Source of the DNA: Ophiura sarsii
Taxonomy: Eukaryota > Echinodermata > Ophiuroidea > Amphilepidida > Ophiuridae
NCBI GenBank assembly: GCA_035610835.1
Contig: CM069452.1
Location: 33,263,150 to 33,327,149 of the forward strand
Length of the DNA stretch: 64,000 bases
Reading direction: 5' to 3'
Shown here in pieces: positions 1 through 10,878 of the stretch. Below the pieces are notes generated by a model. That model was not told the origin of the DNA. It was given only the letters and a program-made list of their open reading frames with translations, and did not search any database. Positions within the stretch are counted from its first letter, which is position 1. Every line of letters begins with the position of its first letter. A program made the translations under genes and the position numbers.

Positions 1-180
1 ACGATTTTCGAGACAAAAACACACCCCAATCTTGCTCAACATCATCACTCACTCATTCATTGTTCTGCTGCTGCTTCTTAAAAAGATTTCCCACGGCCAG
101 TAAGAAAGACTTTACAGCTTGACACTGCCATTCGTTACAAAGTTTCAATGAAAAATACATATTGTATTCTTATTTCATTC

Positions 181-346
181 AGAACTCGCAGGAACAAATT
201 ACCTGAGGCACCATTCACCCTCAACAAGGCAGGCAAAGTATTGGCAGATAAGAGACTAAGTAACGTTAACATACCGAGTGGCAAGGGTACCCTACCCAAG
301 AACGCATTCAGCAACTACCACAGTATCAAAAGTCATACTTGGCACA
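181..346 (+). pseudogene. Isolated exon-like open frame, possible transposase fragment
   Basis: A splice-acceptor-like TTTCATTCAG precedes an open frame of about 55 codons that ends at a good donor (ATC|GTAAGT). The frame contains LPEAPFTLNKAG and ends in KSHTWHI. The spacing of a basic Pro-rich stretch followed by a K-S-H-x-W motif recalls the 'K(A/S)HDW' segment of En/Spm (CACTA)-type transposases, but the match is short and I would not assign a family. The frame is closed upstream of the acceptor and the next 500 bp add nothing, so it is either one exon of a gene extending left of the window or a remnant. Confidence 0.25.
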
Positions 347-857
347 TCGTAAGTATCTCAAAATTAAGTTCGCCAAATCAATAAGAAATCCATTTCAATA
401 TTCATGATAGTATTCACTCCAATGCCATTATGACCTGACTTGCAGTGGATATATTTCAATTATGCAATCATGTTCTATGTTTATACGATCATCATAGCTG
501 ATATGATTAAAGTAAGAAAGTATCAAATAAATTTTATAGAAACTAAAGTCATTTTAAATGTGAATATCAGTAATCAAAATAAAATTATTAAATATTTTTG
601 GACGCAGGCGGGAACTGGAAACTCTGGAATTAATTGTAATGGGCCATAGGGTTAATAATAATATTGTTCAAGTGCTTCAAGTGTAATGAATTTTTCAACA
701 TAGATATATATCATAAAGCATGATATCTACTGAAAATAGCATTCAGATACAGTAATACAATGATTATATTATACCGATTCTGTGCGTGCTATCTACTGAA
801 TATAACACTCAAATACATTTACAATATTTAAAAAAATGGCTTTCTGGGATGCTTTAT

Positions 858-1955
858 TTTAACAAGCATAATTATGTATTTCTTTTAGATTTTATTGAAA
901 GGCGTGTACTTGTTCACTCTTCGTGGTTTGCTAGGCGACATGCAGAGGAAGGCATTGTTTATGTTTTGTCATATGATGACACTGCTCACACAAGACGGTA
1001 TATGGCAGACTGTGGTCGAGGGTCGAGCGCAGCTATCAGCATAACAAGCATAATTATGTATTTCTTTTAGATTTTATTGAAAGGCGTGTACTTGTTCACT
1101 CTTCGTGGTTTGCTAGGCGACATGCAGAGGAAGGCATTGTTTACGTTTTGTCATATGATGACACTGTGCTCACACAAGACGGTATATGGCAGACTGTGGT
1201 CGAGGGTCGAGCGCAGCTATCAGCATAACAAGCATAATTATGTACTTCTTTTAGATTTGATTGAAAGGCGTGTACCTGTTCACTCTTCGTGGTTTGCTAG
1301 GCGACATGCAGAGGAAGGCATTGTTTATGTTTTGTCATATGATGACACTGCTCACACAAGACGGTATATGGCAGACTGTGGTCGAGGGTCGAGCATAGCT
1401 ATCAGCATAACAAGCATAATTATGTACTTCTTTTAGATTTTATTGAAAGGTGTGTACCTGTTCACTCTTCGTGGTTTGCTAGGCGACATGCAGAGGAAGG
1501 CATTGTTTATGTTTTGTCATATGATGACACTGCTCACACAAGACGGTATATGGCAGACTGTGGTCGAGGGTCGAGCGCAGCTATCAGCATAACAAGCATA
1601 ATTATGTACTTCTTTTAGATTTGATTGAAAGGCGTGTACCTGTTCACTCTTCGTGGTTTGCTAGGCGACATGCAGAGGAAGGCATTGTTTATGTTTTGTC
1701 ATAAGATGACACTGTGCTCACACAAGACGGTATATGGCAGACTGTGGTCGAGGGTCGAGCGCAGCTATCAGCATAACAAGCATAATTATGTACTTCTTTT
1801 AGATTTTATTGAAAGGCGTGTACCTGTTCACTCTTCGTGGTTTGCTAGGCGACATGCAGAGGAAGGCATTGTTTGTTTTGTCATATGATGACACTGTGCT
1901 CATACAAAACGGTATATGGCAGACTGTGGCCGAGGGTCGAGCGCAGCTATCAGCA
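858..1955 (+). repeat. Tandem array, six units of 182-184 bp
   Basis: The landmark ATTGAAAGGCGTG recurs at 894, 1076, 1260, 1442 (one mismatch), 1624 and 1808, giving periods of 182, 184, 182, 182 and 184 bp. Units differ by scattered substitutions and a GT indel in the ACTG(TG)CTCACAC segment. Each unit includes a pyrimidine tract plus TTTTAG (an acceptor) followed by about 145 bp of the exon described at 1803. Only the last unit continues into a splice donor, so the array duplicates an intron end plus the 5' part of an exon. Confidence 0.9.
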
Positions 1956-1999
1956 TGTGTTGTCATCAATGGACCTGGCTTTCCCAGAGATGTTAAAGG
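1803..1999 (+). CDS. Exon of a titin/twitchin-like (Ig-FN3) gene fragment, tentative
   Basis: An acceptor (TTCTTTTAG) opens a 197-bp frame that ends at AAAG|GTATGT and carries one base into the next exon. The encoded tail reads GRAQLSACVV...PGFPRDVK, and the next candidate exon (3736) reads DVPGAPEKPKVTSVDSTEIS, the usual start of an FN3 domain in giant muscle Ig/FN3 proteins. The join is in phase (G+AT gives Asp). Compared with upstream array units, this copy lacks 2 bp in GTTTATGTTTTG and has the 2-bp GT insertion further on, so the frame is restored. The Ig assignment of this exon rests on little; the FN3 partner is stronger. Confidence 0.4.
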
Positions 2000-3045
2000 T
2001 ATGTAATTACATAAGATCTCCGTCAAGATGTTTATAACATTTTGAATTTCAACAGGCCATATACTTATAAGTTATATCTATAGCCCTCCGCAAGCATTTA
2101 ATGAAATGAAAGACATCTTTGCTTTGACTATCTGTGCTTTTAGCGATTCAAACGGGATTTACACATTGTATGCAAGCGCACTGCACTAAACTGTAGCATC
2201 TTGAAATTGATTGAGAGTTAACAATCAATGCATTGTTTTGCGTGTAATGAATATAAAATCACCACTATTCATACCAATGTGGTTTAAACACTCGAACTTC
2301 CGGGGCATAGAGAGATTTCTCAAAAATTAAAAGTCAATATTTATTTTGTAAAGAAGATGAAATAAGAAGAAACCCTCTCATGTAAAAATTTCTTCTTCTT
2401 CTTCAAAAAAAAGAACCGAATGTACATAGTCACATCTTTTCACTTTTTTTTGTGTATTTTGATTAAAAATCACCACCAATTGAACCAGGAGGACATGCAA
2501 CAATAATATCTTGAAACATTTATTTATCTGGTTTTGATTGTAAATTTACTCTCCCACTACTTCCATAAGCTTAATAGGCCAATATTTGACTGAAGCCCAC
2601 ATGTTTGTCGAGCCTGCCTTTATTTACTTAATCACTCACTCAGTCCCAAAATCCAACCCATTTATACATTTTACCAAGTTAAAACCTAGCTTTTAACTTT
2701 ATAAATATATTCCATACGGCCAAACGTAACTGAAATGAATGAATCAAAAGAAGCAACAAAATCGGGTGTGAAAGGAGTTGTCTAAATCAGTGTTTTAATG
2801 TGTATCGATGTGACTGTATAATATATAGAGTGGGTGTGGCTGGCCTTAATTAATTTGCAGCTATCCGCGTTCAACCGGCACAAAGGAAGTCACACACAGT
2901 ACAGCAGTCCGACAAGGCCAAAAATCCTCTTCTTAAAATTCAGACTAGGCGTCAGCTGAACTTGAATCTGATTCTACATCTGAAGATGAAATGGAATCAG
3001 ATACTGATTTCTAACTTATTGCCCCTGTAAAATGAAAATTACATA

Positions 3046-3568
3046 TCGTCAGCCTGCTTCGATAATTGCCTAACTCATTTTTTCTAGTTCTTAGAAAACA
3101 ACAAAAGTATGAAACCTGTTACCTGTGTACCTGTTACTCATTTTGCATTATTGATGGATGGATATTCATTATGTGGAATGACGCTTGTATTGTTGATGTT
3201 AGGCTTGTATTGTTGATGTGACTTGGATTAGTGCATCCATGCACGCCAATTGAGGATTGGCGCGCGCCAATTGAGGCGTGCATGGATGCACTAATCCAAG
3301 TCATATAGAAACAGATGAACACAGCCATACAATAATTTGATTAATTCCATTGATTTGTCAATGCAAATTCAATAATGCAAAATGAGTAACATGTTAGAGT
3401 GGTCTGGTGGCCCTTTTAAAACAAAGCTCTTCATTTATCAACACTTTTGATTGGTCAATGACTTAGGTATTTTAACAGCATGTGCATAATGTAATGAAGT
3501 CATGATTTATGCAAAAAACTCAATTTTGCTGAAAAGTGAGTTAGGCAATTATCGAAGCAGGCTGACGA
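3046..3568. mobile_element. MITE with long terminal inverted repeats, TA target
   Basis: CGTCAGCCTGCTTCGATAAT at the left end is matched inverted by ATTATCGAAGCAGGCTGACG at the right end; the arms extend for over 30 bp. TA flanks both ends (3044-3045 and 3569-3570), as for Tc1/mariner-type elements. A second inverted pair (about 3119 and 3370) and a perfect hairpin lie inside. No transposase frame. It sits in the presumed intron between the exons at 1803 and 3736. Confidence 0.75.
3219..3303. repeat. Perfect 29-bp-arm hairpin
   Basis: TGACTTGGATTAGTGCATCC... (3219-3247) is repeated exactly inverted at 3275-3303, with a 27-bp spacer that itself contains GGCGCGCGCC. It lies inside the MITE at 3046-3568. 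Confidence 0.9.
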
Positions 3569-3735
3569 TATGCAGATCACAGCAAAGTTTCAATGTGTGT
3601 CCATATTTATATGCAACACTATGTAGGTAAAACATGTGATGTTATCGTTTAATCATGTTTCGAAGCGAATGGGTACAGCTCTGCGAAAGACACGCACTGA
3701 TGAATGATATTCATCTTGTTATTATTTCTCTATAG

Positions 3736-3808
3736 ATGTACCAGGAGCACCAGAGAAACCAAAAGTCACAAGCGTCGACAGCACAGAGATATCCGCAAAA
3801 AGGACAAA
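3736..3808 (+). pseudogene. Start of an FN3-domain exon, broken
   Basis: After TTTCTCTATAG the frame reads DVPGAPEKPKVTSVDSTEIS, closely matching the first strand of FN3 domains in twitchin/titin-type proteins (DVPGxPxKPxVTxV). It should continue to a Leu-Thr-Trp core but instead turns into unrelated sequence leading into Mutator-like transposase remnants. The host exon therefore seems interrupted by the transposon, or only a captured fragment. Phase agrees with the donor at 1999. Confidence 0.45.
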
Positions 3809-3839
3809 CACTTGGTGGTCGCAGATGATCGACAAGCTG

Positions 3840-4489
3840 CCTGACAAGTTATTACGGCAGTTCTATCCGGGGTAACATTGGAAATGCCGACGCCATGCAT
3901 GATGCTATTAATGCAACACTTTTACACGCATCGTCCACAGACAGCAGTCCAAAACAGTTTGTGTCCAACGGGGGAAGATTCGCGGTGTTTCTACAACAAA
4001 GGAATTGCTTAGGGGGAACAACCGAAACATTCAAAGGAAACCACGAGTACACGGTTGAACGAAACAGCCGTTAATGCAATTAAACCAACATACGAAAGAC
4101 TATCATCGAAAGCGCTATTGGCAGCCTGTGTCAGAGGTAAAACACAAAACGCAAATGAAGGCCTTACATCAAGGTATATGGAACATTTGCAGTAAGGCAA
4201 AATTTGTTGGCAAGCAGCGGAATGAAGCTGCTGTTGCCACTGCTGTAACGCGATTCAATATGGGCGCTGCTGCTCTTGGAAACATTCTTTCAGAAATGGG
4301 ACTGCCATCCGGTACAAATGCTAATAAAATAGTAAACAAAATAAACAATAAACATATCAAACTGGGTCAACACAAAGCTAAACAAAGCACAAAAGAGGTT
4401 CGACGCCGAAGAAAGCATGCGGACATTGTGAAAGAAGATAGACTTGTTCGACAGAATGGCCAAGCTTACGGGGCTGGTATGATATGCCA
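3840..4489 (+). pseudogene. Mutator-like transposase, frameshifted C-terminal part
   Basis: Three reading frames in succession carry the conserved pieces of the metazoan Mutator-like transposase family: YYGSSIRGNIGNADAMHDAI (from 3850), CPTGEDSRCFYNK (about 3959-3997), GKTQNANE (4136-4159), then IWNICSKAKFVG and an AVTRFNMGA stretch followed by a basic tail. In intact relatives these occur in this order in one frame; here at least two frameshifts and a stop (TAG about 4009) break it. The N-terminal catalytic region is not seen. The last open frame (stop at 4521) is the longest surviving piece. Family motifs are recognised from memory; the breaks are seen directly. Confidence 0.75.
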
Positions 4490-5422
4490 ACGATACCTGA
4501 CCATTTCATGTGTCAGTTCATGAAACTGGTTAACATCTCATTAATTATGCATGTGCCCCATTATAATTTTTTTAAATCTTCAGTATTTTAAAGCTTATAG
4601 TATTATGTTTGTCTGCGCCAATTTTCATTCTATTAAATCTTTCAGAACATAGTGGTTGCTAAGGCATTTTGATTTATACTCCATTGTAAATATTTTCTGT
4701 TAATAATGTATATCTTTAAAGTCATTTTTCGCTAAACAAGCCATTTGAGAGACGCATGATACATCAGGTAATATCCTGACAACCGGATGTCTAAATAAGG
4801 CAAGTAAGGTGTCATTTTAAAGCTAAAAGTGTGTTCTTTAAAGATATGCCTATAACTCAGTAAGTCAAATTTGCTACTTTGCACCTGGTTCGTGGTGGAT
4901 GGTCACATATGCTGTGATCGGCAACTTTTTGTTTGAATATAGCCAACGTGCGAATCCAATAGGGCCCGATTGCATCTAAGAATGTTACATACCACCCACA
5001 CGCTATTCATTTACGGCACATATTTTTCACACTGACTCATGAATATTTTACCATAACCTGACAGGAAATTTTATATTTTGCCCGACCTACAGATTGGTTC
5101 ATTGCATGTTTATTGTTTATGTTTTTTATTTTAATCCATAATACAGGTGTTTCCAGGCCTACCAAGACTGCGGCTACTGAATAATACGTCTGAACCTTTG
5201 GAAACTTGTTTTGCTGGCTCTTGTGATTGAATTTAAGTTGATAAAACTCATTTGTTGTTGTTTACTTTATTTGTGAAGCGCAACTGGTGCAGATCAGTCC
5301 GTAACTAACTTCCGCCAGAATTGTTCTGGTCGTTGTTTTTTATGGTCTGTACCCTAGTTTACTAAACTGAATAGGAGGCTCGAAAATTAGTAGGTAAGTC
5401 CTCCGTGGCTAGATAGCTTCTC

Positions 5423-6675
5423 GTGACAAGACATAAAACACAATCATCATTAATTATACGCCTGGGCAAAGAAATGAATGAGCATGGAAAAGTTGGAAGG
5501 GGTGGGAGAAAACAGAGTTATAAAGTGAAAACAAAATTGAATTCCCATAGACAGCTGTTGAAGCGCAAATGGAAAAATGATCTTACAATTGGGGAACAAT
5601 GCTTGTTCCGAAGTAAGGGTATAAGTATATTTAGGATGGTTAAATGATACAGGCATTCTTATTCCATATGACCCAAAATTGAAAAAGGAGACAAATCGTC
5701 ATTTCTGTTTGAATGATACGGAATGGCCTTTTCACTGACTTATCTTAAACTAAGATATAATCAAGATCTTGTCAATAGAAAAGTGTTGATGTTGAACGAC
5801 AGATTCGATGCATCTGATCCTGAGGAGGAATTTGCAGAGTTTAGTATTGGCATAGTTATATATGTGGAGCCTGGAGGGTGAGGAGGAGTTATGGGTCAAA
5901 CCCAGAGGGAAACACGCTGTGTTGACCTCAATCCATAGAGTGTGCTCTATACCAGGTGGATATAATGATTTGACAAAGTATGAACAGTCAGGATTTAATG
6001 GAAATATTTCTCCCTCATCAGCCTTCAATATGATTTCTTTAGCATACAAATCAACAATGGATAGGTTAAATGAAACCATCAGTATTTACAAACACACTAT
6101 AGAGCAGAGATTCTAAATACTTCCAATACCAATTCTGGTTTGGCGGAAACTCTCCTAATTCTGCAAGACAAGTATTCAGCAGCTCTAGCCACAATCAAAC
6201 AGATTGATGAGCTGCGACTTTCTCAATATGCTGAGAAATCAAATGAACTGAGGACTTTGGTGGCTGTTTGAGTAAACAGAAGGAAGACCTCAAGTCACAA
6301 GAAAAGCAAATTATTGCTTTGAACAAAACTATTTGTGACTTGAGGCACCAATTGCAAAACAAAGAGCAAATAATCCGGCAATTACAGATACAAGTTGACC
6401 AGAGTCAGCAAGTTATCAAATCTCAGCAACAAGATATTGATACATTGACTGCCAAAGCATCTGTGGCACAACTTCAGCAGGCAACACACTTGGAGCATAG
6501 GCCAGGTGGTCCAATCAACCTGCTCATGACAAGAAAAGTTGGGTCAACGGGAAAGCCCTCTGCCTCTGTACCAATTATCCTACCAGATTACAACAACCCG
6601 AGTGCTGTAGCATCACAACAGTCACTGGACAAACGAGCTGCAGACATTATGAAGGTATGGCATTTAGATTTTTAA
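5423..6675 (+). pseudogene. Decayed coding region with coiled coil, unrecognised
   Basis: Successive open segments in different frames look like one broken coding unit: a basic segment (5423-5647), an acidic segment around 5650-5870 (DRFDASDPEEEFAEF), a segment to 6113, LAETLLILQDKYSAALATIK (about 6140-6260), then 6268-6663, which is strongly heptad-like (KQKEDLKSQEKQIIALNK, repeated Gln and Lys) and ends at a possible donor (AAG|GTATGG). A long coiled coil followed by a low-complexity Pro/Ser stretch is clear. I do not recognise the family; several transposon-encoded accessory proteins have this architecture. Confidence 0.4.
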
Positions 6676-6777
6676 TATTATTTATTTAATTGAAGTGTAA
6701 GAATAAGACGTCTCTGAAAGTCCTTGACTTGTAAATATAAGAGCTCAAACAATGTCTAAAAAAGTAAACAAAGGCCT

Positions 6778-6987
6778 GTGACAATTACTCTTAAAAAAAA
6801 TCTTTGGTCGCTCTCAAAGTTCTCGACTTGTGAGACATGTTCATATCATGTTAACTTCAGAAAACAGGGTCAGAAGTGTGTGTCTTGGGGAAACACACAC
6901 TTGAAAAAGCAAAAGGATAAGATCTGCTTCAACTCCTTACGATTTGGCCATATGCGGCGATATTGTCCACATAAAGGTGAAGAATAA
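6778..6987 (+). pseudogene. Zinc-knuckle remnant, possibly gag-like
   Basis: The short frame reads CETCSYHVNF...CVSWGNTH...KDKICFNSLRFGHMRRYC. The last part is close to the CCHC knuckle (C-x2-C-x4-H-x4-C), but the second Cys is Ser, so the site would not bind zinc normally. Paired knuckles with CFNCLxxGHxxxxC are typical of BEL/Pao-type retrotransposon gag proteins; that link is tentative. No neighbouring protease, RT or integrase is seen. Confidence 0.3.
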
Positions 6988-7074
6988 ACATGAACGATAA
7001 CTAAATATAGTGGAATTGTGGATTGCTAGACGAGGAAAAATTACTATAAATCACATGATCATCTGTCACTCATT

Positions 7075-7649
7075 GTGAGAAATTCACTACAAATAACGCA
7101 CCGTTCGGATAACAAATCGCATCAAGCAAGAGTTGATCAGATGAATACTAAGTTGGCAGACTACGCTAAGGGGTGCATTAACGTTGATAATGACTCAAAT
7201 TTTAAACTCAGGAATGGTGTAATGAAGCTGGACAAGTCACTAGTGTGCACTGTATGCCAAAATAAGACAGAGAAAAATAACAACCCCCAACTAGTGCATT
7301 GCCCATCATGCCAAATGACTAGGCTCATCAACAAATGTGAACCCAAGCTCTATGCAACAGTCCAGTTAGAGCATATCCCTCATGTGTTGAATTTTGTCAC
7401 AGAACACCTCCAGCAACTGAGGGATAATATGGACACCACCTAGTTGATCAGATGTCTCTTGATCAAATGGAACTAATGCTTTTATCGCAACTAAACCTTC
7501 AAGTTACTCTTTCGGTTGCTAGTGTTACCTTTATGATTAGGGGAGGACCTGTACCACTCAAAGACGTCAAACTTGAGGGAATCCTCAATGTTATGGCCCG
7601 TGGGCAAGTTGATGGCATTTTGCCGGCCGCATGCTGGTGCATCAGATAA
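7075..7649 (+). pseudogene. Zn-ribbon-containing fragment, possibly OB-fold-like
   Basis: Frame 7075-7441 contains VDNDSNFKLRNGVMKLDKS, then CTVCQNKTEKNNNPQLVHC with a following CPSC: two CxxC pairs about 19 residues apart, as in zinc ribbons. A second frame (7452-7649) continues with hydrophobic beta-rich sequence (LNLQVTLSVASVTF), reached by a frameshift near the stop at 7441. Beta strands with an inserted ribbon suggest an RPA-like OB fold, but I cannot name the family. Its neighbour upstream is the zinc-knuckle remnant. Confidence 0.3.
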
Positions 7650-7746
7650 GGTATGTTAAACATATCCATTCAAATCATTTTCAACCAGTGGCGTGACTAG
7701 AGAGAGGGAGGGCGGTGCCCTCAAATGAAATGATAAACTCTATATA

Positions 7747-8764
7747 CACTCGGCAAAAGAAGTTCTTGGACACTTAAATTAAATTAATATTTAATAGAAT
7801 ATATATAATTATATATATGATTATATATACAGTCATCAAAAAAAGTAACTATACAGGTAATAAATGGGCTTCTAACTCTTAAAATATATATCCTTCTTAA
7901 AAATATTAATTTATAAAGTTGTTGCGAAATTTATCTTCGTTAATATGAGATATTGCACGCTAGGATCGGGTGATTATTGAGGAATTGGCACTCAAAAATG
8001 TAAGGAGAAGTCCGATTTTCATTTTCACATTTTTATTTTCTACACGCGGATCAAATCTACGGGTAGCTTATTGATTGCCGGTAGTGCGATTGGGGGATGC
8101 ATGCGCAGGTTGGAGAGTCGGCCGCATTGTTCCGATGGATCAATACGCCACACACACGCTACCTGTCATTCTCTCCCCCGTGTTGAAATGTAAAATGTGA
8201 ATTTGAAATTGTAACTTTACCTTACATTTTGGATTGTCGCTTCTTAAATATTCAACCAATCCTAGCGTGCAATATCTCATATTAAAGAAGATAAATTTCT
8301 CAACAACTTTATGATTTAATATTTCCAGGTAGGATATATATTTTTAGAGTTAAAAGTACATTTATTACCTGTATAGTTACTTTTTTTGATGACTGTATAT
8401 AATTGTATATCAAAATAAGCAGAAAGTAATCCTCTAAATAACAGCTTACATGGAATTTAGACATGATCACTCATGCATGGCAGATCCCATTCACTTGACA
8501 ATGGCAAGAAGATTGCAAAAAATTGGATAATCCCTCCATTCAAATGACTGTAAATGCTCATTTCTTGCAATTTCCTTTTACGCACCTTACCATTGCTTAA
8601 TGAATGTGCTCAGCCATCCATGAATGCGTACATCTTAATTTCATACAGACATGATAGAGAATTATTGTCTGCTTATTTTGACATGCAATTGTTTAATTTA
8701 TATTAAATATTTATGTGAAATATTTGAACTTCAATGAGTGTCCAGGAACTTCTTTTGACGAGTG
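7747..8764. mobile_element. MITE (outer), TA target duplication
   Basis: CACTCGGCAAAAGAAGTTCT at the left end and AGAACTTCTTTTGACGAGTG-like sequence at the right (GGAACTTCTTTTGACGAGTG) form inverted ends flanked by TA on both sides (7745-7746 and 8765-8766). Inner arms also pair (CAAAATAAGCAGA at about 8410 with TCTGCTTATTTTG near 8670). No transposase. It hosts the younger element at 7830-8395. Confidence 0.75.
7830..8395. mobile_element. MITE (inner), nested, TA target duplication
   Basis: CAGTCATCAAAAAAAGTAAC starts the left arm and GTTACTTTTTTTGATGACTG ends the right arm: an exact inverted match that continues through CTATACAGGTAAT/ATTACCTGTATAG. TA dinucleotides flank both ends. Inner arms pair again around ATTGCACGCTAGGAT (7953) and ATCCTAGCGTGCAAT (8259). 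It is a Tc1/mariner-type miniature element inserted into the one at 7747-8764. Confidence 0.85.
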
Positions 8765-8836
8765 TATATATATATATTAACAAAACTCCAAGCACCAAAT
8801 TTCACACCAAGTGAAATTAATACATTGAAGGAATTA

Positions 8837-9232
8837 GTGATGCGATCTGTGAAAACCCGCCACATGTCGGGATTTTTCATATTGGAGATATTTATATCAT
8901 AATAAAGCTGAATCTGTGCTGATTACAGAACTGTTTCGATCATTTTTCAACGATCACTACAACAAAAGTTATGAGTGAATGATGATTGTGATGTCATAAA
9001 ACGCTACAAAACAAGAAATCATGAAAACAGGCCATAAAAGATACATAGTTTAACAGAATAACATGATAAGGCTAAGGTGATGACATAAAGTAATAGAAAT
9101 TAATTTTCTAAACAAAATCTTTTTTTTTTTAAATTTAAAAAATATATTTTATTTTATTTTTTTATTTTATTTTACCCATAATCCCTATTTCACATTTTGC
9201 GCCATCCGACGGGTTTTCACAGATCGCATCAC
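8837..9232. mobile_element. MITE with 23-bp inverted ends
   Basis: GTGATGCGATCTGTGAAAAC at 8837 is matched inverted by GTTTTCACAGATCGCATCAC ending at 9232. The interior is AT-rich with homopolymer T and A runs (9118-9175). I see no clear target-site duplication and no coding sequence. Confidence 0.75.
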
Positions 9233-9656
9233 ATTTGTGAAGGAGCATAAATTCGAGCTAATGGGAACAGCAAAATCCTCAAAAGGAGTTGAGAAGTCAA
9301 AACAAGTGGCATGGGAAAGGTATGAGTGAGCACTAACTGTAAAATCACTCAAAACAAAGACAGGCCGTATAATCAATTAATAGGTTTGTTTTCCATTTAT
9401 TTTGCAGCCAATAATGTTTGAAACATGATACCTGAAATGTAGTCAGTGTATCATGTAGGACCTATTATTTGCTGCACATGTTGTCATCTTATTGTAATAA
9501 AAAAAAATAGTCAAAGTTGATCATTTGAATGAAACATGAAAGGGATTTAAATTGTCAAAAGCAAGGAAAATCATGATAATTTGATGAAGAGTAAATTGCC
9601 TCATTCTAATAGAGATAAACATGTTCCATTTTGTTGTAATGCAGAGCAGCAAGAGC

Positions 9657-10335
9657 AATTCGTCGTGCGAGTGCAACAATGTCGTAAGTGACATTTTGGC
9701 GAAATTGACTTTTTTATATATTTTGAAAGAGTAAGTAATTGCGCTCATTTTAAGCTAATTTTGAAGTTCTAAAACAAATTAAATATGTTTTAATTAATAA
9801 AAAACAATATCGTAAGTGCACTTTAATTTAATTTTATATTATTCTGAGTGCAACAACAACGTATCTACCACTTACGATATTCTTGCACTCTGTTTTCTCA
9901 TATTTTCTCAAGTTTTCTCAGTGCAATAATAACGTATCTGCCACATACGTTGTTGTTGCACTCTGATTTTCATATTTTCTCAAGTTTTCTCAGTGCAATA
10001 ATATCGTATCTGCCACATACGTTGTTGTTGCACTCTGATTTCTTATATTTTCTCAAGTTTTCTAAGTGCAATAATAACGTATCTGCCACATACGTTGTTG
10101 TTGCACTCACTAGATTTGTTATTGCAGATACGTTATCTTAAAATGTCAATATCTTTTCAAATACTTATTGTTATGACACGATGTTCAATTTATATCATCA
10201 AAGAAAATAATCTTTATACTTCCATAACACAATATGTTTACTCAAAAACACAATAAGTATGAAAAACATAAAAATGCTTCTCTTGCAAATACAGCAAAAT
10301 GCAGATACGACATTGTTGCACTCGCACGACGAATT
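9657..10335. mobile_element. Inverted-repeat element holding a tandem hairpin array
   Basis: The 30 bp at 9657-9686 (AATTCGTCGTGCGAGTGCAA...) recur exactly inverted at 10306-10335. Between them lies the array of palindromes at 9846-10116, which reuse the GTGCAACAA...CGTA words of the ends. The layout is like a foldback element with internal repeats. No obvious target duplication; the right end abuts a P2X7-ballast-like coding tail. Confidence 0.8.
9846..10116. repeat. Tandem array of four near-palindromic hairpins
   Basis: Units with starts near 9846, 9919, 9991 and 10064 each carry GTGCAATAATAACGTATC or a variant, then TGCCAC, then TACGTTGTTGTTGCAC. Each unit can fold into a stem of about 18 bp with a short loop; the three last units are 72-73 bp apart and joined by (T)TTCTCAAGTTTTCT linkers. 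Confidence 0.9.
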
Positions 10336-10467
10336 AGGATGGCGGGAGGGCACGAGAGGACGTGGATCAGTGTCAGACACAGGTGGAGAGATCTCCAGGG
10401 TGACGCCAGAACATACTATACCAATAAACGAGTAACTGGTAAATATACCTCCATATTTTTTAAGGAC
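10336..10467 (+). pseudogene. P2X7-ballast-like coding tail, partial copy 1
   Basis: The frame ends RHRWRDLQGDARTYYTNKRV then TGKYTSIFFKD and a stop. The tail TGKYTSIF matches the end of the P2X7-intracellular-domain-like exon at 11760-12031 ([10 protein letters not shown]). The DNA from about 10370 through 10500, including the 3' flank CTCTTATTACACATAATCAA, recurs at 12160-12300, so this is a duplicated terminal exon fragment. Confidence 0.5.
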
Positions 10468-10661
10468 TAATAACTCTTATTACACATAATCAACATAGAC
10501 TACATATAAGAGAACATTGAATTCAATTAAGTTTGGCATTATACCTGTGCTGAAGTGGAGTGTATATCGAGAGCACAACACCAAGACATTTACTAGTTTT
10601 GCGCATAACGTTGCAGTTGGGGATGATTGCATAGGGCCCCCATGTCAAATGGTGGGAATTA

Positions 10662-10681
10662 CCCCCCCCCCCCCCCCCCCC
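10662..10681. repeat. Poly-C run (20)
   Basis: One of six uninterrupted G or C runs of 15 or more in the window; the others are at 15214-15238 (G), 23804-23825 (C), 40361-40375 (C), 44635-44657 (C) and 48312-48329 (G). Confidence 0.95.
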
Positions 10682-10878
10682 AATCGCCATCTATTCACAC
10701 CTATGATGAACTTCAATAGTGACTCCACCTGGACTAAAGGAAAAGAATCAAGATACTCAAATGGGTCAGAGTCAGTATCAATATTGAAGGCTGAGCTGTA
10801 CCCGATACCCCTTCACTGAACATTTTGTGTTTTAACTTTCTTGGTGTCTTTCTTACTATTTATTCATTTGAAATACAG

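Noticed and set aside
1077..1888. Open frames of 87-119 codons across the 182-bp tandem array
   Set aside because: They arise from repetition of one unit without stops in that frame and cross the unit acceptors; only the last unit has a plausible exon frame.
858..1955. CRISPR-like array
   Set aside because: Units are contiguous 182-184-bp tandem repeats without unique spacers, in an animal genome.
9848..10141. 97-codon open frame over the hairpin array
   Set aside because: Its repetitive translation (SSFLSAIITYLPHTLLLHSD...) simply follows the tandem hairpins.
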